From assembly GCA_009908855.1 (NCBI GenBank), contig JAAAOM010000022.1:1-61141 (forward strand): a stretch of 61,141 nucleotides of DNA, read 5' to 3'. A model generated the notes under the pieces. The model was not told the origin of the DNA and did not search any database. It saw only the letters and a program-made list of their open reading frames with translations. Both the position numbers and the translations under genes were made by a program. The stretch comes from Bacteroidota bacterium (GTDB lineage Bacteria > Bacteroidota > Bacteroidia > Bacteroidales > JAAAOM01). Shown here in pieces: positions 19,812 through 29,534 of the stretch. Each line of letters starts with the position of its first letter. Within the stretch, counting starts at the first letter, position 1.

Positions 19812-19904
19812 CAGGCAATACAATTGCTATTTTAAACATTTACTTACTGGTTATTAAATTGTATGCCTAACCTTGTATCTGAAAGCTAATAATGACAACC
19901 GGGA

Positions 19905-21353
19905 ATGAAAAAAACTTTCCTGAGCAATTTAATTTTTCTCATTTTTATAAATGTGCTGGTTAAGCCATTTTATGTATTTGGCATTGACCGTACTGTACAA
20001 AATTATCTTGGAACCGGTGAATACGGATTTTATTTTGCATTATTCAACTTCTCCATTGCCTTGCAAATTATTCTGGATGTGGGGTTGCAAAATTTTAACA
20101 ACCGGGAAATTGCGCAGCATAACAAACTAATAAATAAATACTTTTCCCGCATCATTCCGTTAAAATTAACATTGGGAGTTGCATACGCATTTATATGCTT
20201 ATTAACAGGATGGATTATCGGTTACAGCACGGAACAGTTTAAACTGCTTTTTATATTGATATTCAACCAGTTTCTGGCTTCAATGATCTTATATATGCGA
20301 TCGAATCTCAGTGCCTTGCATTATTTCAAGGCCGATGGGATAATATCAATCATGGATAAACTATTAATGATCGTTATCTGTTCCGTCTTCCTGTTCAATC
20401 CGGAATTAAAACCGCTGTTTACCATCCGTTTATTTGTATTGGCACAAACAGCATCCTATTTGATAACCATGTCGCTTTGTTTATTTTTGGTATTCCGAAA
20501 ACTGGAATATTTTAAACCCAAATTTAAACTCAATTATTACGGATTGTTTTTAAAGAAAAGTTATCCCTATGCATTGCTCATACTTCTCATGTCATTCTAC
20601 TATCGATCAGATAGCATATTAATAGAGCGACTGTTAATCGATGGAAACTACCATGCCGGTGTTTATGCACAAAGTTTCAGGATAATTGATGCATTGAATG
20701 TCTTCGGTTTTCTGTTTGCCAGTTTATTGCTCCCGCTATTTGCTTCCATGCTTAAAAAAGGTGAAGATATTGGCCAACTTCTGCTTTTGTCATTCCGGCT
20801 ATTATTTGTACCGCTTTTTATTATAGTGGTTCCGGCCATTTTTTATAACTACGAAATCCTCAATGCGCTCTACCACGATGCCGGAATGTATTCATCCCAA
20901 ATATTTATTTTTTTAATGTTAAGCCTGTTAAATTTTAGCATTACGTATATTTTCGGTACACTATTAACAGCCAATGGCAATTTAAAACAGTTAAATTACA
21001 TAGCAGGTACATCGCTGCTTCTAAACATAAGTTTAAACCTTATCCTAATTCCTGTACTGCAGGCTGTAGGAGCCGCCTTAACCAGCATGGCCACTCAAAT
21101 ACTGGTGGTTATTTTGCAAATTATGGTTTGTACCAAAAATTTCAGCCTGAAGCGCAATGTTGGTTTTATTATTCAATTATTCAGCTACATTGTTTTGGCA
21201 TGTGCCATATTTTGGCTTATTAAAAATTATCTGGCATTTAAATGGATATATAATTGGATTATTATGATGGTGGCCGGTTTAACACTTGCCCTGGTAAGTA
21301 AAATAATTCACATTAAAAATTTATTCCGAATATTACAATATGATGCTCAGTAA
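19905..21353 (+). CDS. polysaccharide flippase / oligosaccharide exporter (Wzx-like, MOP superfamily)
   Basis: 482 residues with about 14 hydrophobic spans and the MOP-type N-terminus (FLSNLIFLIFINVLVKPFYV, then an RTVQNYLGTGEYGFYFALFN loop). Such proteins move undecaprenyl- or lipid-linked sugars across the inner membrane. No glycosyltransferase or polymerase gene is adjacent, so the substrate is unknown; it may serve a polysaccharide locus elsewhere. It is transcribed alone, with a ~200-base A/T-rich gap before the next gene. Confidence 0.85.
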   Translation: MKKTFLSNLIFLIFINVLVKPFYVFGIDRTVQNYLGTGEYGFYFALFNFSIALQIILDVGLQNFNNREIAQHNKLINKYFSRIIPLKLTLGVAYAFICLLTGWIIGYSTEQFKLLFILIFNQFLASMILYMRSNLSALHYFKADGIISIMDKLLMIVICSVFLFNPELKPLFTIRLFVLAQTASYLITMSLCLFLVFRKLEYFKPKFKLNYYGLFLKKSYPYALLILLMSFYYRSDSILIERLLIDGNYHAGVYAQSFRIIDALNVFGFLFASLLLPLFASMLKKGEDIGQLLLLSFRLLFVPLFIIVVPAIFYNYEILNALYHDAGMYSSQIFIFLMLSLLNFSITYIFGTLLTANGNLKQLNYIAGTSLLLNISLNLILIPVLQAVGAALTSMATQILVVILQIMVCTKNFSLKRNVGFIIQLFSYIVLACAIFWLIKNYLAFKWIYNWIIMMVAGLTLALVSKIIHIKNLFRILQYDAQ

Positions 21354-21552
21354 ACGATGCATATATTTATTAACATCTGTTTTTTTAACTCAAAGATTTA
21401 TGGCAAAAAAATAAATAATTTAGACTAAACGAATTAAGAAAAAATAATTCCGGAAGGTTTACTCTTAAAATGCGTCAATGTTGATAAAAATTAAATATCT
21501 TTATGGTACATTTTCCTTATTTTAGAAGCGTTTATATGCTTGGTAAAGAATA

Positions 21553-21789
21553 ATGAATAGAAAAAGAAATAAAGATGGGAATTTAAAACGCACAAACAGG
21601 ACTCAAATTCTTCTGAACAACAGAGAAATGCATGCCATAAATAAATATTGCGAGCGTTTTAAAGTTTCTAACAGGTCAAAATTTATGCGTGAAGCAATCA
21701 TTACTGAGGTGCTTAAAAAATTCGACGAAAACCTGCCATCTTTATTTGAAGAAGAGCATCCAACACTATTTAGCAAATTAAATAAATAA
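21553..21789 (+). CDS. small ribbon-helix-helix-like DNA-binding protein
   Basis: 78 residues, basic at the N-terminus. The pattern fits a MetJ/Arc ribbon-helix-helix: a short strand (RTQILLN, ~16-22), helix A (NREMHAINKYCERFK), a turn, and helix B (RSKFMREAIITEVLKKF), then an acidic-to-basic tail. RHH proteins bind DNA as dimers through the strand. I recognise no named family. The stop is 4 bases before the SiaC-like gene, so the two form one unit. I infer that this protein may be the output, or an autoregulator, of the SiaC switch. Confidence 0.7.
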   Translation: MNRKRNKDGNLKRTNRTQILLNNREMHAINKYCERFKVSNRSKFMREAIITEVLKKFDENLPSLFEEEHPTLFSKLNK

Positions 21790-21793
21790 ATAT

Positions 21794-22159
21794 ATGTCGA
21801 TTCAGATTGAAGGGACAAAAAAAACACCGGCATTTAAACTTGAAGGAAATATAATGGAGCTTTCCGGTCGATCTATTCCTGAGGACGCCATTGAATACTA
21901 TGCTGAAATTACAAACCTTTTGAAGAAACATTTACAGGAACATGGTGATAAATTTATTGTAAACCTTCGGTTGGACTACATTAACAGCGCATCTAAAAAA
22001 TCGTTGATGCAAATGATCAAATACCTGGAAAAGGTATCTCAAAGCGGACAACAGATTGTTGTTAATTGGTATTATGATCAAACGGACGAAGACATGCGCG
22101 AATCAGGTGAAGACCTGAAAGCCATGCTTACATTACCCATTAATGTTTTGGGAAATTAA
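21794..22159 (+). CDS. SiaC family regulatory phosphoprotein (DUF1987)
   Basis: 121 residues. The opening IEGTKKTPAFKLEG and the core VNLRLDYINSASKKSLMQMI match SiaC/DUF1987, a SpoIIAA/STAS-like small protein. In Pseudomonas SiaC the phosphorylated Thr lies in an LNTSS-like turn; the matching position here is Ser65 in YINSASKK (alignment from memory). SiaB phosphorylates and the SiaA phosphatase dephosphorylates it, switching its binding to a partner. The kinase homologue is at 15126-15644; no SiaA-like PP2C and no GGDEF protein occurs in the window. The gene follows the RHH gene by 4 bases and ends 11 bases from the opposite-strand metG stop. Confidence 0.85.
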   Translation: MSIQIEGTKKTPAFKLEGNIMELSGRSIPEDAIEYYAEITNLLKKHLQEHGDKFIVNLRLDYINSASKKSLMQMIKYLEKVSQSGQQIVVNWYYDQTDEDMRESGEDLKAMLTLPINVLGN

Positions 22160-22170
22160 TCCCTACCCTG

Positions 22171-24198
22171 TTAACGTACAACTGCCCCTTCCTGAAATTT
22201 TTCATCCGGAACAACACTCACCAATTTACCTTCACCATTTTCTGCCATTAATATCATCCCTTGTGATTCAATGCCCCTAATTTTACGTGGTGCCAGGTTT
22301 ACAAGTATACATACCTGCTTACCGATCATTTCTTCAGGCTGGTAATGTTCAGCAATGCCCGATACCACAGTGCGTTTATCCAGTCCGGTATGAATAGTTA
22401 GCTTCAGCAACTTTTTGGTTTTGGGAACTTTTTCAGCTTCCAAAACAGTGCCAACACGAATATCCATTTTATTAAATTCATCGAATGATATTTCCTCTTT
22501 TGCCGGTTCAATATCACTGGCTTCAGCTTTTTGACGGGCATTGATGAGCTTGTCCAATTGCTTCTGAATTTCTTCGTCTTCCACTTTGGCAAACAGCAAC
22601 GATGGTTTGTTCAATTCATGCCCGGTTTCAAGCAGTTGGCCCGAACCGGCCTCTTCCCATTTTTTATCAGGCTGATTGATAAATTCCTTTAAAGCGACCG
22701 CTGTATTTGGTAGAAATGGCTCAGCCAAAATGGCCAAATTCGCGGTTAATTGTAAAGATATATTCAAAATGGTTTTTACGCGTTGCTCATCATGTTTAAT
22801 AAGTTTCCAGGGTTCATTGTCAGCAAGATATTTATTTCCCAAACGTGCAAGGTTCATCATTTCTTTCAAAGCTTCGCGAAATTTGAAATGCTCCAGATTA
22901 TCCTCAATGGCTGCTTTGTACTGTTTGATGTCTGCCAGCACAGTTTGGTCTTCCTCATTCAGGCTGCCTGATTGTGGCACTTTGCCATCAAAATACTTGT
23001 TGGTTAGTACCATGGCACGGTTCACAAAATTGCCGAGTATACCCACCAATTCGTTATTGTTGCGATCCTGAAAATCTTTCCAGGTAAAATCGTTATCCTT
23101 GGTCTCCGGCATATTAGCCGTTAATACATAGCGCAATACATCCTGTTTACCGGGAAAATCATCCAGGTATTCATGTAACCATACTGCCCAATTACGTGAA
23201 GTGGAAATTTTATCATTTTCCAGGTTCATAAATTCATTGGCAGGCACATTGTCGGGTAAAATGTAGGTACCATCGGCCTGTAAAATGGACGGGAAAATGA
23301 CACAGTGAAAAACAATATTATCCTTACCAATAAAATGCACGAGTTTGGTTTCCTGGTCTTTCCAGTATTTTTCCCAATCGGTTGTAAGTTCTTTGGTGGC
23401 AGAAATATAACCAATGGGAGCATCAAACCACACATAAAGCACTTTGCCTTCGGCATCGGGCAATGGAATGGGTACACCCCAATTTAAATCACGGCTAATG
23501 GAGCGGGGTTGTAATCCATTATCCAGCCAGGATTTACATTGTCCATATACATTCGATTTCCAGTCTTTGTTTTCTTCCAGTATCCAATTTCGTAAAAAAT
23601 CCTCATACCGGTCCAGCGGCATAAACCAATGCCTGGTCTCACGCAATTCAGGCTTCGTACCGGTTAAGGCAGATTTGGGGTTGATCAAATCAGTTGCATT
23701 CAATGAGGAGCCGCATGATTCACACTGGTCACCATAAGCTCCATCGTTATGGCAATTGGGACAAGTACCGCTCACATAACGGTCGGCCAGAAATTGACCG
23801 GCTTCATTATCATAAAACTGCTCAGTAGTTTGTTCGACAAACAGTCCTTTATCATAGAGGTTTTTAAAGAATTCAGAAGCGGTCTCGTAATGTACTTTGG
23901 AGGTTGTTCGGGAATAAATATCGAACGTTATACCAAACTGATCAAAGGATTGTTTGATCATATTATGGTATTTATCTACAACCTCTTTTGGCGATACCTC
24001 TTCCTGCCGGGCTTTTATGGTAATGGCTACCCCGTGTTCATCAGATCCGCATACGAATTTTACATCCCTTCCACGCAGTCGTAAATAGCGCGCATAAATA
24101 TCAGCCGGCACATAAACACCAGCCAAATGTCCGATATGTACGGGCCCATTGGCATAGGGTAAAGCTGCAGTTATCAGGTATCTTTTTGGTGTATTCAT
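22171..24198 (-). CDS. metG: methionine--tRNA ligase
   Basis: 675 residues. The class I catalytic domain has [14 protein letters not shown] (HIGH, ~14-27), a zinc knuckle with [18 protein letters not shown] and a KISTS (KMSKS-type) loop near residue 335. The anticodon-binding helical domain follows. The C-terminus from ~570 ([20 protein letters not shown] on) is an EMAP-II/Trbp111-like tRNA-binding and dimerisation domain. It charges both initiator and elongator tRNA-Met. It is a single gene on the minus strand, divergent from the LD-carboxypeptidase. Confidence 0.98.
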   Translation of the reverse strand: MNTPKRYLITAALPYANGPVHIGHLAGVYVPADIYARYLRLRGRDVKFVCGSDEHGVAITIKARQEEVSPKEVVDKYHNMIKQSFDQFGITFDIYSRTTSKVHYETASEFFKNLYDKGLFVEQTTEQFYDNEAGQFLADRYVSGTCPNCHNDGAYGDQCESCGSSLNATDLINPKSALTGTKPELRETRHWFMPLDRYEDFLRNWILEENKDWKSNVYGQCKSWLDNGLQPRSISRDLNWGVPIPLPDAEGKVLYVWFDAPIGYISATKELTTDWEKYWKDQETKLVHFIGKDNIVFHCVIFPSILQADGTYILPDNVPANEFMNLENDKISTSRNWAVWLHEYLDDFPGKQDVLRYVLTANMPETKDNDFTWKDFQDRNNNELVGILGNFVNRAMVLTNKYFDGKVPQSGSLNEEDQTVLADIKQYKAAIEDNLEHFKFREALKEMMNLARLGNKYLADNEPWKLIKHDEQRVKTILNISLQLTANLAILAEPFLPNTAVALKEFINQPDKKWEEAGSGQLLETGHELNKPSLLFAKVEDEEIQKQLDKLINARQKAEASDIEPAKEEISFDEFNKMDIRVGTVLEAEKVPKTKKLLKLTIHTGLDKRTVVSGIAEHYQPEEMIGKQVCILVNLAPRKIRGIESQGMILMAENGEGKLVSVVPDEKFQEGAVVR

Positions 24199-24248
24199 TG
24201 AAAGATTCTTTTTTTATTTTTATTGTTCATTTATTATTCGTAGCCTCG

Positions 24249-24256
24249 CAAAGATA
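24249..24256 (-). promoter_or_regulatory. candidate -7 element for metG
   Basis: On the minus strand this reads TATCTTTG, an exact TAnnTTTG, 51 bases before the metG ATG. No TTG stands at the -33 position, so support is partial. Confidence 0.4.
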
Positions 24257-24300
24257 TTGAAAGCATACGAGTTTAAGAAACCGAAATAATACATCCGTTC

Positions 24301-25200
24301 ATGATTAAACCACCCCCATTGAAGCAAGGTGATAAAGTGGCTTTGGTAGCTCCGGCTAAAACCCTGGAAGAAGATTATTTACAAAAATCCATTGATGCCA
24401 TTTCCAGTTTTGATGTGGAAGTAATACCTGGTAAATCACTTTATAAGCAGCACTTCCAATTTGCCGGCACCGATGCTGAGCGGTTGCATGATCTTCAATC
24501 GGCTTTAGACGACCAACATGTAAAAGCCATTTTTTGTTTGCGTGGCGGCCACGGTACCTATCGGATTTTGCCGAAACTGAATTTTTCTCGGTTCTTACGC
24601 CATCCAAAATGGATCATCGGGTTTAGTGATATTACCTCCCTGCATAACCGCGTTCAACAACTGGGTTTTTGCAGTGTGCACGGTGCTATGCCTATGAATT
24701 TTGCCAAACATCCTAATGAAACGGAGCCAATCGAAAAAATCAAACAAATCATGCATCATAAAAATGTGGAATATTATTTGCCACCACACCCGGTTAACCG
24801 AAAAGGTGCAGGTGAAGGTCATATTGTAGGCGGCAATTTATCTGTTTTAATTGGATTACAGGGAACACAGTTTGAAATTGATACAACCAATAAAATATTA
24901 TTCCTGGAAGATGTGGGTGAAAACCTGTATCACATTGACCGTATGATGATGAATATGTGGCATTCAGGTAAATTAAACTACTTAAAAGGGCTGGTGATTG
25001 GGGAATTTAATCAGCTCAAAGATAACAAAACGGACTATGGCATGGATGCTTATGAGATTATTCATGAAAAAGTAGCAACCTTTGACTACCCCGTTATTTA
25101 CGGGTTCCCGGCCGGGCATATACCGCATAATTTGCCCTTATGCCTGGGGAATTATGTATCCATGAAAGTGGATAACCAAAAAGTACAATTATCGACCTAA
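24301..25200 (+). CDS. LD-carboxypeptidase (peptidase S66)
   Basis: 299 residues. The N-terminal domain has KPPPLKQGDKVALVAPAKTL and the nucleophilic Ser in IIGFSDITSLHN; the Glu of the triad is in ILFLEDVGENLYHIDRM and the His in GFPAGHIPHNLPL. S66 enzymes remove the terminal D-Ala from muropeptide tetrapeptides during murein recycling in the cytoplasm; some members act on other substrates. No signal peptide. Its stop and the next start overlap as TAATG, so it is coupled to yraN. It heads a four-gene run. Confidence 0.93.
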   Translation: MIKPPPLKQGDKVALVAPAKTLEEDYLQKSIDAISSFDVEVIPGKSLYKQHFQFAGTDAERLHDLQSALDDQHVKAIFCLRGGHGTYRILPKLNFSRFLRHPKWIIGFSDITSLHNRVQQLGFCSVHGAMPMNFAKHPNETEPIEKIKQIMHHKNVEYYLPPHPVNRKGAGEGHIVGGNLSVLIGLQGTQFEIDTTNKILFLEDVGENLYHIDRMMMNMWHSGKLNYLKGLVIGEFNQLKDNKTDYGMDAYEIIHEKVATFDYPVIYGFPAGHIPHNLPLCLGNYVSMKVDNQKVQLST

Positions 25201-25565
25201 TGGCACAACATAACAAACTCGGTAAACAGGGCGAAGAATGGGCGCTTAAGTATTTAAAAGAGAATGGTTTTGAAATAATTCATACCAACTGGCGATGGAA
25301 ACACAAGGAAATAGACTTAATTGCAATAGATGGTGACGAACTGGTTTTTTGCGAAGTAAAAACCCGTTCATCCAATTATTTTCAAACACCCGCCGATACT
25401 ATATCCACGCAAAAGCAACATTTTTTAATTGATGCAGCCGATTATTACATCACCGAAAATGATATAAATTTGAACGCCCGTTTTGATGTATTGGTTATAT
25501 ACACGCATCGCAACCCACCACAAGTGGTGCATATTAAAGATGCCTTTTTACCAGAACCTGAATAA
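25200..25565 (+). CDS. YraN family (UPF0102) nuclease-like protein
   Basis: 121 residues. It contains the family's GEEWALKYLKENGFEIIHTN and the restriction-endonuclease-fold residues in KEIDLIAIDGDELVFCEVKT (Asp, then Glu-x-Lys), a Holliday-junction-resolvase-like arrangement. The biological function of YraN is not settled; it is often next to rnhB or lipoprotein genes. Here it overlaps the S66 stop by one base and is followed 2 bases later by the MmcQ-like gene. Confidence 0.92.
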   Translation: MAQHNKLGKQGEEWALKYLKENGFEIIHTNWRWKHKEIDLIAIDGDELVFCEVKTRSSNYFQTPADTISTQKQHFLIDAADYYITENDINLNARFDVLVIYTHRNPPQVVHIKDAFLPEPE

Positions 25566-25567
25566 TT

Positions 25568-25936
25568 ATGAATATCGAAGAAGTTCGTTCATACTGTCTG
25601 CAAAAACCCGCAGTTACCGAAGGGTTCCCGTTTGGTCCCAATGCACTCGTTTTTAAAGTGCTTGATAAAATGTATGCACTCCTTAACCTGGAAGATAAGC
25701 GCATAAACCTGAAGTGCGCCCCCCATAAAGCACAGGAATTGCGGGAAAAATATGAAGCGGTAATTCCCGGTTATCACATGAACAAAAAACACTGGAACAC
25801 CATTATACTGGATGGAACCGTGCCTGATCCATTAATTAAGGAATGGATTGATCATTCTTATGATTTAATTGTTGAAAAATTACCTAAATCACAAAAAACA
25901 AAGCTCAATGCAATTAAAGATGAAAAAAATAGCTAG
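25568..25936 (+). CDS. MmcQ/YjbR family protein
   Basis: 122 residues. Family landmarks are the CLQKPAVTEGFPFGPNALVF opening, YALLNLEDKRINLKC, and the YHMNKKHWNTIILDG segment. The fold resembles CyaY-like or DNA-binding proteins, but the function is unknown. It lies 2 bases after yraN, and its last 17 bases overlap the start of the DUF502 gene in another frame. Confidence 0.92.
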   Translation: MNIEEVRSYCLQKPAVTEGFPFGPNALVFKVLDKMYALLNLEDKRINLKCAPHKAQELREKYEAVIPGYHMNKKHWNTIILDGTVPDPLIKEWIDHSYDLIVEKLPKSQKTKLNAIKDEKNS

Positions 25937-26510
25937 TTACTTTTTACAGGGCGTATTATTTATTGCCCCCGCCGGAATAACCATTTATGTGGTTGTCCTT
26001 ATATTTAATTTTGTTGATAACATACTGGTTGATACAAAAATACCAGGATTAGGTGCGTTATTAGTTGTAGCCGCTATTACGGCATTGGGTTTTATTGGTA
26101 ACACAATTATAGCCAAGCCCTTTTTTAATATGTTTGACAGGTTTTTGCAACGCGCGCCACTGGTTAAACTTATTTATACCTCACTAAAGGATTTTCTTTC
26201 AGCTATCGTGGGGAAGGAAAAGAAATTCACCAAACCAGTGTTGGTGAGGGTTAACACCATTTCCGAACTCGAGAAAATGGGTTTTCTTACACAGGAAGAC
26301 CTCACCGATTTTGAGATAAAAGACAAAGTGGCCGTTTATTTTCCCCATTCATACAATTTTTCGGGTGAACTTTTTATAGTGCCCAAAGAACATGTGCGCC
26401 CGGTAAATATATCTTCATCCGATGCCATGAAATTTATTGTCTCAGGTGGTGTAACCAAATATGCCACCGTGGATACCGGGGATGTAACAGAAAATTCACC
26501 CGATAAATAA
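25920..26510 (+). CDS. DUF502 family membrane protein
   Basis: 196 residues from the ATG at 25920; an in-frame ATG at 25869 would add a charged 17-residue stretch unlike the family. Two membrane segments are clear near the N-terminus (FLQGVLFIAPAGITIYVVVL and GALLVVAAITALGFIGNTII), followed by the APLVKLIYTSLKDFLSAIVG segment typical of DUF502 and a soluble C-terminal domain. Role unknown. It overlaps the MmcQ-like gene by 17 bases and ends the S66-yraN-mmcQ-DUF502 run. Confidence 0.9.
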   Translation: MKKIASYFLQGVLFIAPAGITIYVVVLIFNFVDNILVDTKIPGLGALLVVAAITALGFIGNTIIAKPFFNMFDRFLQRAPLVKLIYTSLKDFLSAIVGKEKKFTKPVLVRVNTISELEKMGFLTQEDLTDFEIKDKVAVYFPHSYNFSGELFIVPKEHVRPVNISSSDAMKFIVSGGVTKYATVDTGDVTENSPDK

Positions 26511-26616
26511 ATCTTTATAAAGTTTTAACTGAAATCCGAATGTACTCAGTAACCATTTATATGGCTGACTCAAAGGAAGAACCAGAGATATTCCCTTTGC
26601 TTCAACATTGCCAACC

Positions 26617-26656
26617 AAAAAAAACGCCATTCCGATAGCCAGCGAAATGGCGTTTT
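26617..26656 (-). terminator. rho-independent terminator of cysE-cysK
   Basis: An 11-bp stem (26621-26631 with 26646-26656, AAAACGCCATT arms) with a 14-base loop is followed by eight T on the minus strand. On the plus strand it also ends in four T, so it may stop transcripts from both the DUF502 and cysK sides. Confidence 0.85.
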
Positions 26657-26708
26657 GCATCACTTTTATAAGATCATTTTATTCGAATGATGATTTTTGC
26701 CGATGGCA

Positions 26709-27617
26709 TTAATACAATCCCTCTATCGAAAGATAGCGCTCGCCGGTGTCATAATTAAACCCGATAATTCTTGATCCTTCCGGCAATTCTTTTATTTTTT
26801 TGGAAATCGCTGCCATCGTGGCACCCGAAGAAATACCCCCAAAAATGGCTTCCTGCTTCGCGGTTTCTACGGCAAATTCAAAGGCTTCTTCTTTGGATAC
26901 GTTAATGGTTCCATCCAACACATCTTTCTTCAATATACCCGGTATAAAGCCGGCTCCTATCCCCTGTATAGGATGTGGACCGGGTTGGCCTCCTCCGATA
27001 ACAGGACTGGTTTCAGGTTCAACGGCGAAGACTTTTAAATCGGGGAACTTTTGCCTTAACACTTCAGCAACACCCGTTATATGCCCACCCGTTCCAACAC
27101 CGGTAATCATATAATCAAATCCATCGGGGAAATCATATATAATCTCCTGAGCAGTAGTGTTTCTGTGAATTTCTACGTTCGCCTGATTTTCAAACTGAGA
27201 AGGTATCCATGCTTTGGGATTGGATTGCTGTATCTCATTGGCTTTCTCAATGGCACCTTTCATACCTTTTTCACGGGGTGTGAGTTCAAATTTTGCGCCG
27301 TAAGCCGCCATTAAACGCCTGCGTTCGATCGACATGGATTCGGGCATAACCAGTAACAGCTCATAACCTTTCACGGCTGCCACCATGGCCAGACCAATTC
27401 CGGTATTGCCCGAGGTTGGTTCTACAATCAACGAATCGGGTTTCAATACCCCTCGTCTTTCGGCATCCTCTATCATGCTTAATGCTATACGGTCTTTAAT
27501 ACTGGCACCGGGATTGGCACGTTCTAATTTGATCCACACTTCGTAACCGGGAAACATTCGATTTATACGTACATGTGGTGTATTTCCAATAGTCTCAAGA
27601 ATATTATTTGCTTTCAT
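26709..27617 (-). CDS. cysK: cysteine synthase A
   Basis: 302 residues. The PLP Lys is in [14 protein letters not shown] (~43), the substrate-binding loop in [12 protein letters not shown], and the PLP-phosphate Gly-rich loop in [13 protein letters not shown]. It condenses O-acetylserine with sulfide to cysteine in the cytoplasm. It is preceded 58 bases upstream on the same strand by serine acetyltransferase, its metabolic partner and complex partner in many bacteria. A terminator follows. Confidence 0.96.
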   Translation of the reverse strand: MKANNILETIGNTPHVRINRMFPGYEVWIKLERANPGASIKDRIALSMIEDAERRGVLKPDSLIVEPTSGNTGIGLAMVAAVKGYELLLVMPESMSIERRRLMAAYGAKFELTPREKGMKGAIEKANEIQQSNPKAWIPSQFENQANVEIHRNTTAQEIIYDFPDGFDYMITGVGTGGHITGVAEVLRQKFPDLKVFAVEPETSPVIGGGQPGPHPIQGIGAGFIPGILKKDVLDGTINVSKEEAFEFAVETAKQEAIFGGISSGATMAAISKKIKELPEGSRIIGFNYDTGERYLSIEGLY

Positions 27618-27675
27618 TATAAAAATGGTTTATTAAGTTATGTTTTTACCTGTAACGATAATACTAATTCTTCCC

Positions 27676-28524
27676 TCAAATCACAAAATCATGAGGTTGT
27701 TTATATTTTTTTGAATCCCGAATGGTTACTTTACTTTCGTGGTAGACAATTGACCAGGCCGGTACGCTTTTTGTCAGCCACACATTACCTCCAACCACTG
27801 TATCGTGCCCAACGGTTGTTTCACCACCCAGAATTGTTGTACCACCATAAATAATCACGTTATCCTCAATGGTAGGATGCCTTTTGGTGTCTTTTAGTTT
27901 TTTCTGCACAAACATGGCACCCAATGTTACACCCTGATATATTTTCACATTCTCACCAATAATGGTTGTTTCTCCAATCACTATACCGGTTCCGTGGTCG
28001 ATTAAAAAATGCTGGCCGATCGTTGCGCCGGGATGAATATCAATGCCTGTTTTACTATGGGCATATTCTGAAATCATGCGGGGTACAAAGGGTATACCAA
28101 GTTCATACAGTTCATGAGCCAATCGGTAAATGGCTATGGCATAAAATCCAGGATAATAAAGAATAATACCTTCAATTGTTTTGGCGGCCGGGTCAAAATC
28201 CTTAAATGCCTTCGCATCATTCATCAGGCTGTCGTAAATTGCAGGTATTTTACCAAAAAAAAGTTCGGTAAGCTCTTTGACCGATTTTTTTAACCGTGGT
28301 TCCAGGGGGTGTAACAGATCTTTAAAATCGAGCTGTAACTGCGCTAGATTCAGTTCTATCTGGGGTAATCGACATTCTCTATCAGCTTTAATAGGAAATA
28401 AAAAATTAATAAGGTCATCAGCAAATCTATGCGTTTTATTGATAGCCGGTAATTCCTTGCTGTACGCCTTGTACTGCTCATAAAGTCTGGCCGTAAAATC
28501 CTGATTATTTACTGCTATGTCCAT
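27676..28524 (-). CDS. cysE: serine O-acetyltransferase
   Basis: 282 residues from the ATG at 28524; a TTG two codons upstream is also in frame. The N-terminal helical half contains IPAIYDSLMNDAKAFKDFDP; the C-terminal half is a hexapeptide beta-helix with SKTGIDIHPGATIGQHFLID and HGTGIVIGETTIIGENVKIY, the acetyl-CoA binding turns. It makes O-acetylserine for CysK. The C-terminal tail (YKQPHDFVI) ends in Ile, as expected for a tail that docks in the CysK active site. Confidence 0.94.
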   Translation of the reverse strand: MDIAVNNQDFTARLYEQYKAYSKELPAINKTHRFADDLINFLFPIKADRECRLPQIELNLAQLQLDFKDLLHPLEPRLKKSVKELTELFFGKIPAIYDSLMNDAKAFKDFDPAAKTIEGIILYYPGFYAIAIYRLAHELYELGIPFVPRMISEYAHSKTGIDIHPGATIGQHFLIDHGTGIVIGETTIIGENVKIYQGVTLGAMFVQKKLKDTKRHPTIEDNVIIYGGTTILGGETTVGHDTVVGGNVWLTKSVPAWSIVYHESKVTIRDSKKYKQPHDFVI

Positions 28525-28633
28525 ACCCAAATCGTTTAATTGTTAAAAGTAGACAAATCCATCTGAAATTTAAAATGATGCACAGTATACTAACAGCCAT
28601 ACAACTTTGGGGTTTAGTGCTGCTTAAAGTAGT

Positions 28634-29449
28634 TTATTTCTTTTCCTTGTTGCGCACTAATTCCAGTTTATTGTAGGAAGCCAACAATCCTTTGATAACT
28701 GCTGAGCTAAATCCCTGATGTTCCATTTCATTTAATCCTGAAATGGTAATTCCCTGTGGGGTGGTTACCTTATCAATTTCACGCTCAGGATGATTGCCAC
28801 TTTGCAGAATGAGCTCAGCCGCACCCTTAATGGTTTGTGCACTGATGTATTGTGAAACTTCAGAACCAAAACCAATTTCGATACCACCCTGTGACATGCT
28901 ACGGATAAATCGCAATGCAAAACCAATACCACAAGCACCCAATACCGTGGCTGAAGCCAGTTGATCCTCATCAATTATCATGGTTTTGCCTAATTTCTCA
29001 AGTAAAGCAATAACTTTATCTTCCTGCTCTTTGGTGGAATGAATATGCGATATACAGGTCATTGATTCACCTATCTCAATAGCCGTATTGGGCATAATCC
29101 GGAATATCGGGACCTGACCAATGATTTTTTCATATTGCGAAAAGGTAAACCCTGTTACCGTAGTTAGCAGTATTTTGGAATTCCCGCTTAATTCCGGTTT
29201 AATTTCTTCCAACAATTCGGTAATTTGCTGCGGTTTAACAGAAATAATAATTGTATTGGCCGACTTAACGGCTTGTAAATTATCGGAAATAACCTGAAAT
29301 CCGTTTTCATTGAGATAATTGATGCGATGTTTCTTTTTTTCAGAAACAAGAATTTCTTCTTTCGTATATTGTTTGGTGTAAACAAGTCCTTTCAGGATGG
29401 CTGTTCCCAGATTGCCACCACCAATGATGGCTATTTTTGTGTCTTGCAT
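28634..29449 (-). CDS. proC: pyrroline-5-carboxylate reductase
   Basis: 271 residues from the ATG at 29449 (a second ATG is two codons upstream); translation from farther upstream would add residues that run through the pgk terminator. The Rossmann motif IAIIGGGNLGTAILKG is at ~6-21; the C-terminal dimerisation domain has the ITTPQGITISGLNEME-like signature (KVTTPQGITISGLNEMEHQG). It reduces pyrroline-5-carboxylate to proline with NAD(P)H. It lies 86 bases after the pgk stop, beyond a terminator, so it is probably a separate transcript. Confidence 0.94.
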   Translation of the reverse strand: MQDTKIAIIGGGNLGTAILKGLVYTKQYTKEEILVSEKKKHRINYLNENGFQVISDNLQAVKSANTIIISVKPQQITELLEEIKPELSGNSKILLTTVTGFTFSQYEKIIGQVPIFRIMPNTAIEIGESMTCISHIHSTKEQEDKVIALLEKLGKTMIIDEDQLASATVLGACGIGFALRFIRSMSQGGIEIGFGSEVSQYISAQTIKGAAELILQSGNHPEREIDKVTTPQGITISGLNEMEHQGFSSAVIKGLLASYNKLELVRNKEKK

Positions 29450-29475
29450 AAACATTATTATTTGAAAGCGCAAGA

Positions 29476-29511
29476 TAAAAAAAAGTCCGTAACCCTTTTG
29501 AATTACGGACT
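29476..29511 (-). terminator. rho-independent terminator of pgk
   Basis: A perfect 9-bp stem (29484-29492 with 29503-29511, AGTCCGTAA arms) with a 10-base loop is followed by eight T on the minus strand. It begins 24 bases past the pgk stop. Confidence 0.88.
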
Positions 29512-29534
29512 CTAAATTATGTGGCAGAATTAAA

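Noticed and set aside
22171-22500. MetG C-terminal tRNA-binding domain as an unusual fusion
   Set aside because: This domain is normal in long-form MetG, including in Bacteroidota.
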